From NCBI GenBank assembly GCA_006844765.1, contig SPJV01000074.1, positions 1-64,000 on the forward strand: DNA of 64,000 nt, in the 5' to 3' direction. Below, one piece after another: positions 53,964 to 62,815 of the stretch. A model generated the notes under the pieces. The model did not search any database. It saw only the letters and a program-made list of their open reading frames with translations, and was not told the origin of the DNA. Source of the DNA: Alphaproteobacteria bacterium. Its GTDB lineage: Bacteria > Pseudomonadota > Alphaproteobacteria > UBA8366 > Aestuariispiraceae. How positions within the stretch are numbered: the stretch's first letter is position 1; the number at the start of each line of letters is the position of its first letter. Position numbers and translations under genes: made by a program.

Positions 53964-55001
53964 GTGAAAAAATTGTTGAGTTTCGGTCGTTTGGCCAAAC
54001 ACCGACACTTGATCGAGGAACATATATGCCCGGACCGGGTGTTCCCCGCGTTTATTGATTTCGAGTATCATCACTACGCGCTCGGCGACATGTTGACCAA
54101 GGAAATCGAGATCGCTTGTCATGCCATCGACACCAATTGCTCTGCTGTCGATCTGTATGTCTCCGTCGACCCCTTTCGCCCTGCGGCTCCAACGCAAGGT
54201 TTCATCACGCCCGAGAACTATACATTCCATTTGGACAATCTGGCTGGCGCGATGTTTTGCCAACCTTTGCTGCGCTCGCTTCACTTCCTACGGGACTGCA
54301 GCATGACAATGAATTTGGTTCGCAAAGCCGCCAAACGACAAAAAAGACCCATGTGGCCGCCTTACAAGGTTCAACTAGACCGGCATGTTCACTATCCCTT
54401 CGGTCACATGGTCATCAATCGCCATTTTGTGAAACATGGCTCGATCCCAACCCTCACCGCGCCCAAAGGCTATGATCAATGGGTCGATCGATTTGTGGAA
54501 AAACAATTACCGGGAAAGTTTATCGTAGTCGTGAATCCCCGGCAGAGCAGCCTTACACCCAACCCCGCGACTACATACAGGGATGCGGATCTGTCAATTT
54601 GGAATAGTTTCTTTGAACGCGTTTGGCGGCAGTACCCACAAGTTCAGTTCATTCATGTCGGCGGGTACAACGAAATCGATTCCGAGGCCATGAAACTACC
54701 GAACGTGACAGCAGCAAGATCACTCGGCCTAGAGTTAGCACATGAACTGGCATTGATCGTCCGGGCGGATATGTTCATCGGGACATCAAGCGGCTTTGCC
54801 ACCATGGCAACGTTCACAAAAGTCCCGTACCTAATAACCGATATCGAAACATATTTTTCCGACTATGCGGAAGTCGCCGTTGGAGACAGCTACCCATTTG
54901 CCCAGGAGGGACAGACATTGTTATGGCAGAAAGAAGACGCGGAAATCCTTTTCGCCTATCTAGAAAGAGAATTGGACCGTATCAGGCTGTCCAAAATGTA
55001 A
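53964..55001 (+). CDS. GT-B-like glycosyltransferase
   Basis: A 345-aa protein. I chose the GTG at 53964 because AAGGA lies 8-9 nt upstream; a GTG 30 nt earlier is in frame. The C-terminal half resembles a GT-B nucleotide-sugar binding domain: FIVVVNPRQSS, then QFIHVGGYNE and the loop LALIVRADMFIGTSSGFATMA, which recalls GT9 or fucosyltransferase-like enzymes. No membrane segment is seen. The donor and acceptor are unknown. The N-terminal part of the next gene has the same kind of fold. Confidence 0.6.
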   Translation: MKKLLSFGRLAKHRHLIEEHICPDRVFPAFIDFEYHHYALGDMLTKEIEIACHAIDTNCSAVDLYVSVDPFRPAAPTQGFITPENYTFHLDNLAGAMFCQPLLRSLHFLRDCSMTMNLVRKAAKRQKRPMWPPYKVQLDRHVHYPFGHMVINRHFVKHGSIPTLTAPKGYDQWVDRFVEKQLPGKFIVVVNPRQSSLTPNPATTYRDADLSIWNSFFERVWRQYPQVQFIHVGGYNEIDSEAMKLPNVTAARSLGLELAHELALIVRADMFIGTSSGFATMATFTKVPYLITDIETYFSDYAEVAVGDSYPFAQEGQTLLWQKEDAEILFAYLERELDRIRLSKM

Positions 55002-55079
55002 ACTGTGGTGGGATGATTTGATCGCCCCCGCCCTGCCTTCCCACGACGGCACCTACAAGATATAGAAGGCCCAACCGCA

Positions 55080-57377
55080 ATGAGACTGATCAGAGCGCTT
55101 AAGTTTCTGCTGAGAGTTTCGTATCTCGGCGCACACTCTATCCTAATGCCCAGGCGTTTGAATTGGTACGAAAGCTCCGCCCATAGACTGTTGGAGGTGC
55201 TAGGCTCTGTCACCCATGCCCGCCAACATCGGCGCCTTTTCCGTCATGCCTATGTTGAAGTGGCTGCTTTAAGAAAGTTCCGTGAGCTTGTCCATGGTCG
55301 GGACTTCCTGGCTGAAGCTCGTGTCTCCGATGCGCCGAAAGGAAGCACCCTCGTCGAAGGACTACAACGGTGGCATGTTAACAAGTTTAAGGCACTAGGA
55401 CTGCGTGTCGGATACAATCCGCTCCATACGACAATCTTCCTCAAGGCCACGGATGCACGCCCACTTGAGATGTTCGCGACGCTATTAAGCAGCGGCCAAC
55501 ACAATAACATCTCTTTCGTCTGGAACGACACCGATGTTCCTTTTACCTATCGCGCCCGTCACAGCTATGGCCTGGAAGAAAGTAAAACGAACACCGAAAG
55601 CGACTTTGACACCGCATATGATTTGGCAACGGTTGTGCCGGAGGACCAAATCCTGGTGGAGAGCATTGGAGCTCCGCCGGCTCGAAATGGAATACAGGCG
55701 GATGGTTGGCGGCGGGCCAATGATCTGATCAAGGCGACGGCGCCCGGTTCTACGATCGTCGCAGTTTCCTTCCCGGAAGATGAGTTAGGTTTTTGCGATG
55801 AGGCTATCGCAAAGATGCTGCCAACGTTTGAGGTGTTACACAAATGCTACCCTTGGGTTCTGTTCTGTTTGGTGAGCCGGACGACGCTGGATGCACGAGC
55901 CCCTCTACGATTGGCGTCAGCGGGTATCCTGCCCGTCCGTAGCCGTGGCCTGAACTACCTTGCAACACTGGCGCTGATCGAGAGGTCCGCTTTCTTCGTT
56001 GGCGCCTTGGGTGAGTTCGCCAACACGGCGATCGGGCATCGCAAGAAAGGACTTTACATAGGTCCGGCTAAGGGCGACATGCACGACGATGCCCTTAAAC
56101 AGTGGTTTCTGGTCGAACCGACACAACAAACTTTGACCGATATCATTTCCTCTCTGGTTGAGTTGGTAAGCTCGGATTGGCAGATCAGAACGAACGCCCA
56201 CTTGGAGGGTACGAGCCAAACCTTCGCCTCTCCACAGGACGTTGAAAATATTGCCAAATTGCCGGTCCGATCGAAAACGGCGAGCGATGCGTCCATTCTA
56301 GAGAAAACGGCTGGGTGGGAAGAGCGCGTACGCACATCAAAATGGTTCGTGCCCGTCGACAAACGCAGAACTGTTACGGTTTATATTGACGTGTTCGGTT
56401 ACTGCAATCTGCGTTGCCCGTCCTGCCCCGTCGGGAATTGGCCGAAAGACGAAGAAAAAGCACATACCGCCGGCATGATCGAAGAGAAAACCCTGCGATC
56501 GATTATTGAAAAGGCGATGGCAGAATCGACGGTATCCTCGGTTGGCCTGTTCAACTGGACGGAACCATTGCTAAACCCAAACGTTAATCACCTAGTCCGG
56601 GTCGTGCGCAGTTACGGCCTGTCATGTTCAATCAGTAGCAATCTAAATATCTTAAAAGACCCAGAAGGGTTGCTCGAAGCCGGATTGGATTGGTTGCGTA
56701 TCTCTCTGTCCGGCTTCACTCAGGAAATCTACGGACATTATCATAAGAAGGGTAATATCGACCGTGTGATGGAAAACATGCGCCGCTTAGCGAAAGCACG
56801 GGACGCAACTGGAGCAACAACGGACATCGAAGTTTTCTTTCACAAATATGTCGATAACGGCGATGACGAAGTAAAAATGAAAACCTACGCGAAAGAACTG
56901 GGATTCCGGTTCGTTGCGGCATGGGCATATCTAATGCCGGTAGAAAAAATGTTAGCGATTGCCGCTCCGGACGACAAAAATGCGTCCCAGTTGACGAACC
57001 AGGACCATCAATTGATCGACAGATTGGCGCTGAGCCCGGAAGAGGCGCTTAAAGTTACACGGCAGAAAAAATCTGGGAAGTGCGAACTTTATGATTTTCT
57101 AACGATCGACATTCGCGGAAACCTTTTCCTGTGCTGCGCCGCTTCCGGACGCCCCCAGAACCGAATTGCCAATTATTTGGAGGAAGGTCTTCCGGATATC
57201 TATAGAAAACAAAGACGGCATGCGATGTGCGGCAGTTGCCTGAAGCACGGCCTGCCTGAACTGTATGGCCATTCTCATCATGAGTTTCTTGACATCGGCA
57301 CCAATGGCCGGGATAGATGGAAAGCCGCCCAAGAAAACAATGTCGCAGAATCTGCTTCGAACGCTACGCCAAGGTAA
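55080..57377 (+). CDS. GT-B-like domain fused to a radical SAM/SPASM domain
   Basis: A 765-aa protein of two parts. Residues about 100-415 look like a GT-B-type domain, with IVAVSFPEDELGF and ALIERSAFFVGALGEFANTA, similar in pattern to the upstream gene product. Residues about 430-730 form a radical SAM enzyme: the Fe-S ligands are Cys442, Cys446 and Cys449 (GYCNLRCPSC). A second cluster region of SPASM type follows, with cysteines near 685-686, 717 and 720 (FLCCAASG and MCGSCLKHG). Radical SAM enzymes in glycan loci can epimerise, dehydrate or otherwise alter sugars. The fusion is unusual. The gene ends 8 nt before the next, in one operon. Confidence 0.8.
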   Translation: MRLIRALKFLLRVSYLGAHSILMPRRLNWYESSAHRLLEVLGSVTHARQHRRLFRHAYVEVAALRKFRELVHGRDFLAEARVSDAPKGSTLVEGLQRWHVNKFKALGLRVGYNPLHTTIFLKATDARPLEMFATLLSSGQHNNISFVWNDTDVPFTYRARHSYGLEESKTNTESDFDTAYDLATVVPEDQILVESIGAPPARNGIQADGWRRANDLIKATAPGSTIVAVSFPEDELGFCDEAIAKMLPTFEVLHKCYPWVLFCLVSRTTLDARAPLRLASAGILPVRSRGLNYLATLALIERSAFFVGALGEFANTAIGHRKKGLYIGPAKGDMHDDALKQWFLVEPTQQTLTDIISSLVELVSSDWQIRTNAHLEGTSQTFASPQDVENIAKLPVRSKTASDASILEKTAGWEERVRTSKWFVPVDKRRTVTVYIDVFGYCNLRCPSCPVGNWPKDEEKAHTAGMIEEKTLRSIIEKAMAESTVSSVGLFNWTEPLLNPNVNHLVRVVRSYGLSCSISSNLNILKDPEGLLEAGLDWLRISLSGFTQEIYGHYHKKGNIDRVMENMRRLAKARDATGATTDIEVFFHKYVDNGDDEVKMKTYAKELGFRFVAAWAYLMPVEKMLAIAAPDDKNASQLTNQDHQLIDRLALSPEEALKVTRQKKSGKCELYDFLTIDIRGNLFLCCAASGRPQNRIANYLEEGLPDIYRKQRRHAMCGSCLKHGLPELYGHSHHEFLDIGTNGRDRWKAAQENNVAESASNATPR

Positions 57378-57385
57378 GTTTTATT

Positions 57386-60046
57386 ATGTCGGAGACAGTC
57401 ACAATTGTTCTGTCGAACTACAATCATGGCAAGTATCTGCCGGACTCGCTGAAAAACATCTGCGAGCAAACACGCCCGGCCGATAAGATACTAGTCATTG
57501 ACGATGGCTCGACGGACAACAGCGTTGCCGTAATTGAGGATTTCGAACGGCTGTTCTCCAACCTTCGGTTGATCCGAAATCCGGTCAATATCGGGCTTCA
57601 AGCCTCGATCGCAAAGGTGCTCCCACTACTTGTGACTGACTGCATGGTATGGAGCGCTTCGGACGATATTCTGTTACCGAACTTCTTGGAAAAATCCATG
57701 GCAGCGTTGGAACGACATCCAACCGCCGGCATGGTTTTCTCCGAATTGACCGTCTTGAAAGGCGATACCGGTGTCACCCAACGGTTCGCGACAGAAGCAT
57801 CGGTTAAGCACATTTACGACCTTCGGGACTTGCCAGAATACGCCAATCCTGAAGCCGTACGTGCCCGAATGGCGCAGTCATATTTTCCACCGACATCGAA
57901 CTCGGTCGTCGTACGCCTATGGGCGCTGAAGAAAGTCGGGTATTTCCGCCCCGCACTGGAGTGGCATTCCGATTGGCTCGCGTATAACGCCGTCGCTGTA
58001 AAATTCGGCAGTTGCGTTATTCCCGAGACACTAGCGTTGATCCGGGAACGCGCCGATTCCTATTCTGCGGAAGGAAGGCGTGCACCGGAGCAACAGGCTC
58101 GGGTTCTAAATGCCATGTTAGATGTCATCGCGGAACCCGGTTTCGAGGACGTTAAGACGGCCTTCGAGGCCCACCCCAGTTACTATAAGGTTTGGGGTCG
58201 CGAAATTCTTCCGATCTTGCGCCGGAAACGCGGTTTTCTTAGAACCTACATCAATTATCGTCGTTTGCTCACACGGGAGTTTCGGCGCGACAATGGCCTA
58301 TCGTTCAAACACTATCTGATTTCAAAAATCCCGGTACTTCGCATCGGCTTCTTCCGACGTCCGCTCCCCCCCGCCCCCGCGCGCCCCTCGCTAGTCGGTC
58401 AGATGCAGGCGGCAAACGAATGGATGCGCGTCGAACTAGAAAAGGCAAAGCATATTCGGGACCTGCGGGATCAAAAGCTGACCGAGGTAATGACCGATCG
58501 CGATCGCTTCGCGGTCTTGGCGGGTGAAATCAACACCAAACTCACCAACGAAGTGGGTAAAAACGAAACCCTAGTGGCATCGCTTTCATACTCTCAAAGG
58601 TTGCTGGAAGGCCTTCGGCGCGAATTGGAACAAGCAAAAGCAGCGTTGAGCGCGATGACCTCGGCTCACAAGAAGTCGGAGACCGAAAACCGATCCCTAA
58701 CCGACCAGATTGAGACACTACAATCGTCTTTTGCGACCGATATCGAAAACCAACGCAAACAACTCAAGACGTTGGAAGACAGTTTGCAAGCGACTCGTGA
58801 ACGCGAGCAGGAAGTCAGTGCAGCCTTCGACGCATTCAAGTGCGATCCCGCATGGGCGGAGACCACAACGAAGCTGACCGAAGAGAGAGACAGCCTCATT
58901 CGTCAATTGGGCGATATGCGAAGCGAGCGTGACGAGGCTATTTCCAGCTTGGAGATCAAGGAACAACAGGCCAAAGAAGATCAGGCGGCCATTCGCTCCG
59001 AATTATCCGAGACGAGTGAAGCCCTTAAGGGCATGAAAACGGAATTGAACGCTACACAGACGCTTTGCGAAAACCTGAAAACTAGGCTCAGCCAGTCGGG
59101 TGTCCGCTCTATCCTACTCACCTCCATGCCGAAATCAGGCACGTATTTCATTTCGAAGTATCTCAGCACCGGATTGATAACGAAAAGTATGATCGTCAGC
59201 AATCAGTACTTTCCCAATGACGTAATACGGCGTGGCCCGCTTCTGGAGTTTATTAAAGGGAATTGTGTATCTGAAGATCATTTCGACGGCTCACCTGCCA
59301 ATATAAGGCATTTGGAAACCGTGACAGACCGGATCGTCGTGCACATTCGGGACCCCAGACAAGCAACATTGAGTTATATCCATTTCCTAAACACGGGTTT
59401 ATTTCGAGACAACCAGGAGTATTCGAAGAGTTTCGTCGTACCGACATTGCCGGACAACTTCTTTGAGATGAACTTTGCAGAGCAGCTGGACTGGGGAATC
59501 AAAGAATGGTTGCCCTTGTTGATCGAATGGGTCGACAGCTGGCGAACTGCGCAACAGACAAGTAGGCTGGATGTCAAGTTCACCCACTTCGAATCCATGG
59601 TCCAAGACGAAAAACACTTTTTCGAAGACCTGATGTCGTTCTTCGGCGTGCCGCAAGAGCGATTCCAGGAACCCATCTTGGGAAAAAAAGCGGATATCCA
59701 TTTCCGTCGTGGGCTTACCGACGAATGGATGGACGTCTTCACGCCTGAACAGAAACAAGCCGCCAACCAAATGATACCGCTGGATTTTTGCACACAATTT
59801 GGATGGCAATCCACAGCCCCGGGCCCAAGTCACACCGTCCCTGACTCATCAGCCGGCACAGCCCGGAATGATCAACCTGAGCCAATCCACTCATCCAAAA
59901 AAAGACGGGCAGAAAAAACGAGGAAAGGACGCGGGGATCATCCGCCGTCAACGAGCAAGGCAAAATCTAAAATCGATGATAGTCTATTGGATGGCACAGC
60001 ATCACAACGGAAAAGAAAATTGCCCCCAAAGATTGATGCGCTATGA
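57386..60046 (+). CDS. GT2 - coiled coil - sulfotransferase fusion
   Basis: An 886-aa protein. I chose the ATG at 57386 (8 nt after the preceding stop, with AAGGTAAG upstream); the frame opens earlier, inside the previous gene. Residues 1-230 are a family 2 glycosyltransferase (TIVLSNYNHGKYL, VIDDGSTDNS and WSASDDILLP). Residues about 350-575 form a long coiled coil. Residues about 575-800 are a sulfotransferase: the PAPS 5'-phosphosulfate loop is SMPKSGTYFI (about 580) and the 3'-phosphate motif is VHIRDPRQATLSY (about 651). The last 80 residues are basic and low in complexity. One protein could thus add a sugar and sulfate it. It overlaps the permease gene by 4 nt. Confidence 0.87.
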   Translation: MSETVTIVLSNYNHGKYLPDSLKNICEQTRPADKILVIDDGSTDNSVAVIEDFERLFSNLRLIRNPVNIGLQASIAKVLPLLVTDCMVWSASDDILLPNFLEKSMAALERHPTAGMVFSELTVLKGDTGVTQRFATEASVKHIYDLRDLPEYANPEAVRARMAQSYFPPTSNSVVVRLWALKKVGYFRPALEWHSDWLAYNAVAVKFGSCVIPETLALIRERADSYSAEGRRAPEQQARVLNAMLDVIAEPGFEDVKTAFEAHPSYYKVWGREILPILRRKRGFLRTYINYRRLLTREFRRDNGLSFKHYLISKIPVLRIGFFRRPLPPAPARPSLVGQMQAANEWMRVELEKAKHIRDLRDQKLTEVMTDRDRFAVLAGEINTKLTNEVGKNETLVASLSYSQRLLEGLRRELEQAKAALSAMTSAHKKSETENRSLTDQIETLQSSFATDIENQRKQLKTLEDSLQATREREQEVSAAFDAFKCDPAWAETTTKLTEERDSLIRQLGDMRSERDEAISSLEIKEQQAKEDQAAIRSELSETSEALKGMKTELNATQTLCENLKTRLSQSGVRSILLTSMPKSGTYFISKYLSTGLITKSMIVSNQYFPNDVIRRGPLLEFIKGNCVSEDHFDGSPANIRHLETVTDRIVVHIRDPRQATLSYIHFLNTGLFRDNQEYSKSFVVPTLPDNFFEMNFAEQLDWGIKEWLPLLIEWVDSWRTAQQTSRLDVKFTHFESMVQDEKHFFEDLMSFFGVPQERFQEPILGKKADIHFRRGLTDEWMDVFTPEQKQAANQMIPLDFCTQFGWQSTAPGPSHTVPDSSAGTARNDQPEPIHSSKKRRAEKTRKGRGDHPPSTSKAKSKIDDSLLDGTASQRKRKLPPKIDAL

Positions 60047-60822
60047 ATTACGTTCTAAGAGATTGGCAAGAGGCAATGAGCGGATGGCGATTCTGGCTGC
60101 GCTTTGGCATTCTTGACATCAATCTAAAGTACCGACGCACTTATCTGGGACCATTCTGGATTACATTGAGTTTCGGTTTGACCGCTGCGGGACTGGCCTT
60201 TGTCTATTCGACACTTTTCAATGTCAACGACGATGTCTATATCGCTTATCTAGTCACCGGACTAGCCGTGTGGATGTTTGTGTCGGGCTCCATTGTCGAG
60301 GGCACATCAAGCTTGATGCGCCATTCCGCGCTAATTCGAGAAAGCAATTTGCCGATTTTGAGCCACGCTATCCGGACAGTGGTCGGCGGCGCCATTGTCT
60401 TCCTACATAATCTGGTCATCCTAATCGGGGTAATGATCTATGCGCGTATAGAGCCTACACTGGAAACCCTGTACATCATCCCCGGATTGTTGCTAGTTTT
60501 CATGAACGCGATTTGGATGACGTTATTCTTCGGTCTGATTTGCGCACGGTATCGCGATCTGCCACCGTTTGTGTCGACCATAACCAATCTGATGTTCTTA
60601 GTGACGCCCGTGTTCTGGTATAGAGACATGCTGGAAGGCCGCGCGCTTCTGGCGGATGTTAATCCTTTTTATCATCTTATTGAGTTGGTCCGCGCGCCGG
60701 TTTTGGGGGCAGCTGCCGATCCAACCACCTACATCTATGTCTGCATAGGAACCGTCGTTGGCTGGTTGATGACATACTATGTCGCCGTCCGATTTCAGGT
60801 TCGACTAGCCTTTTGGATATAA
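60043..60822 (+). CDS. Polysaccharide ABC transporter permease (Wzm-type)
   Basis: A 259-aa ABC-2 family permease with six membrane helices. It has the N-terminal amphipathic start WRFWLRFGILDINLKYRRTY, in which the LKYRRTYLGPFW motif marks O-antigen and capsule exporters. It pairs with the ATPase that begins 8 nt downstream. Together they would move a lipid-linked polysaccharide across the inner membrane. It is translationally coupled to the preceding sulfotransferase fusion gene (ATGA overlap). Confidence 0.94.
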   Translation: MNYVLRDWQEAMSGWRFWLRFGILDINLKYRRTYLGPFWITLSFGLTAAGLAFVYSTLFNVNDDVYIAYLVTGLAVWMFVSGSIVEGTSSLMRHSALIRESNLPILSHAIRTVVGGAIVFLHNLVILIGVMIYARIEPTLETLYIIPGLLLVFMNAIWMTLFFGLICARYRDLPPFVSTITNLMFLVTPVFWYRDMLEGRALLADVNPFYHLIELVRAPVLGAAADPTTYIYVCIGTVVGWLMTYYVAVRFQVRLAFWI

Positions 60823-60830
60823 CCACGACG

Positions 60831-62801
60831 ATGCGCTGCATTTCAGTTAAGAACCTATCCGTCAATTACCCGGTCTACACCGCGCGGGCACTTTCCCTGC
60901 GGGTAAACCTAGTCCGTTTGGGAAGTGCCGGTAGGTTCGCGCGAGATGCAAAGGGCAATGCTCATATTCAGGCGCTGAACGATCTTTCCTTCGATGTGAA
61001 TATTGGCGACCGTGTGGCACTGGTTGGTCGAAACGGCGCGGGAAAATCGACCCTCTTGAAAGTACTAGCCGGAATCTACAAACCAACGGCAGGCAGTGTC
61101 GAAATCACCGGCACTACAGCGGCTATCCTAGGTTTGGGCATCCCGTTTGATGAAGAACTATCAGGATATGAAGTCGTCAAATACGCCGGCATAATGAAAT
61201 CCGTCGACAACCATCGCATGTCCGAGGTGAAGCAGGAGATTGAGGAATTCACCGACCTTGGCGATTACCTTGAACTGCCAATCAGGACCTATTCAAGCGG
61301 CATGCGGATGCGACTAGCCTTGGCGCTAGCAACAATCGGCCGTCCCGAAATTCTGCTGATGGACGAAGGGATTGGTGCTGGCGACCAGTTTTTTATGGAT
61401 CGTGCTCGGGAACGCTCCATGCGCTTCATGCGAGAAGCCAGCGCCATGGTTATCGCCTCCCACTCCGAGCATTTGCTAAGAGAGTTCTGCAACAAGGCCA
61501 TCCTACTTGACGGCGGTGGCCCACTCATCGCCGGGGATATAGATACGGTTATGGAGGCCTATGCGCGCTTCGAGCGGACACCGTCCTCGGTTCCGGTCAT
61601 CCTGCCGGGCCAATCGCCGATGCCATGCACATCTTTCTGCAGCGGAAATGAACCGGGGCACCCCGCCCACAACGCCTTCGATGGGACTTTTTTCACCCAT
61701 TGGCGCAGCCCGGCGATATCTGCCGCGCGCCCCAACGCCCATATCGGGCTCCAATTTGAAGAGCCGGTTGCACCACGGCGCGTTATTCTAGATCAATGGA
61801 ATGCCGAATTGTCAGAAGATGGCATCATCCGGCGCTTCGCCATTGAGGCTAGCAACGATGGGTTCGAGACCGATATTAGACGTGCAGCGGTTCTAAGCGC
61901 CTCCATGCCTCGCACCCATTGGAACATACCATTGTCATCCATTGGCGAGGCGCGTTGGTGGCGGGCGTTGGCTTTGTCACCTCCAACGCGCGAAGCAGCA
62001 GGCTGGGCAATCGCGCGGCTTGAGTTCGATTTCTCCGACGACCAAACTTTTGCTACTTCAGGCCCGATTTCCAGTGCTTGTGTGGCCCCCGCCTACGATC
62101 CCAGTTGTGCGTTTTTCAGGGAAACCGGATTGCCTTGGGTCAGCGCATTGAAGGGCAGACACGTTGCACAGGACTCGTGGATTGGATGGGATTACGGTGA
62201 TAGCCGGCACATAAGCGTTACTGCGGTCGAAATACAACAATGGGATGGAGGCGCAAATCCGAACACTGTCTCAACCGTTGTTTTGGAGTATTCATTTGAC
62301 GGTTTCGAATCTCACGCTGAAATCCTGGAATCGCTGACTCTGGTGAGAAACGAAAAACGGCTATTACTGACTTTGCAAGAGCATGAAATATATGCGCGCG
62401 CTTGGCGTATTCGTGCCACCAGCGGAACAGACGGCGGCGCGTGGGGAATCCAACATCTCCGATTTTTAGAGATTGAGGAATTATTGGGATTAGAGCCGGT
62501 ACCTGACGATATCCCAGTGGACAATTCGCTTCCCAAACCCGCACCGAGCGCGACTGTCGTTCCCGTCACATCTACCCCGAAAGTACCGGCCTCCTTTAAA
62601 AACTCGGGGGACTGTACAGACAACGCGGTGGAAGAAAATGCTGCAAGGGCCGACCGGTTGATAGATGACTCCGTGACGGTCGTCCAGTTCGACGGCAATG
62701 GCTACCGACGTTCGGCGACAAAACGTGACGGCAAGGTAGACGATACCACACTGATCGGCGACGGTAAGAAACGTAACATCAATGTTGAAAGCGAGAGCTG
62801 A
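60831..62801 (+). CDS. Wzt-type ABC ATPase with discoidin-like C-terminal lobes
   Basis: A 656-aa protein. I chose the ATG at 60831; a TTG at 60813 overlaps the permease gene. The ATPase domain (about 1-230) has Walker A GRNGAGKSTLLK, signature YSSGMRMRLALA, and Walker B ILLMDEGIGAGD. After a linker, residues about 263-405 and 415-560 form two lobes that resemble F5/8 type C (discoidin) domains, with HNAFDGTFFTHWRS and FAIEASNDGF in the first and ISVTAVEIQQWDG and LEYSFDGFE in the second. In known Wzt proteins a beta-sandwich C-terminal domain binds the glycan end cap; here discoidin-like lobes may do so. The tail is low in complexity. Confidence 0.88.
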   Translation: MRCISVKNLSVNYPVYTARALSLRVNLVRLGSAGRFARDAKGNAHIQALNDLSFDVNIGDRVALVGRNGAGKSTLLKVLAGIYKPTAGSVEITGTTAAILGLGIPFDEELSGYEVVKYAGIMKSVDNHRMSEVKQEIEEFTDLGDYLELPIRTYSSGMRMRLALALATIGRPEILLMDEGIGAGDQFFMDRARERSMRFMREASAMVIASHSEHLLREFCNKAILLDGGGPLIAGDIDTVMEAYARFERTPSSVPVILPGQSPMPCTSFCSGNEPGHPAHNAFDGTFFTHWRSPAISAARPNAHIGLQFEEPVAPRRVILDQWNAELSEDGIIRRFAIEASNDGFETDIRRAAVLSASMPRTHWNIPLSSIGEARWWRALALSPPTREAAGWAIARLEFDFSDDQTFATSGPISSACVAPAYDPSCAFFRETGLPWVSALKGRHVAQDSWIGWDYGDSRHISVTAVEIQQWDGGANPNTVSTVVLEYSFDGFESHAEILESLTLVRNEKRLLLTLQEHEIYARAWRIRATSGTDGGAWGIQHLRFLEIEELLGLEPVPDDIPVDNSLPKPAPSATVVPVTSTPKVPASFKNSGDCTDNAVEENAARADRLIDDSVTVVQFDGNGYRRSATKRDGKVDDTTLIGDGKKRNINVESES

Positions 62802-62815
62802 AGGGAAACGACGAC

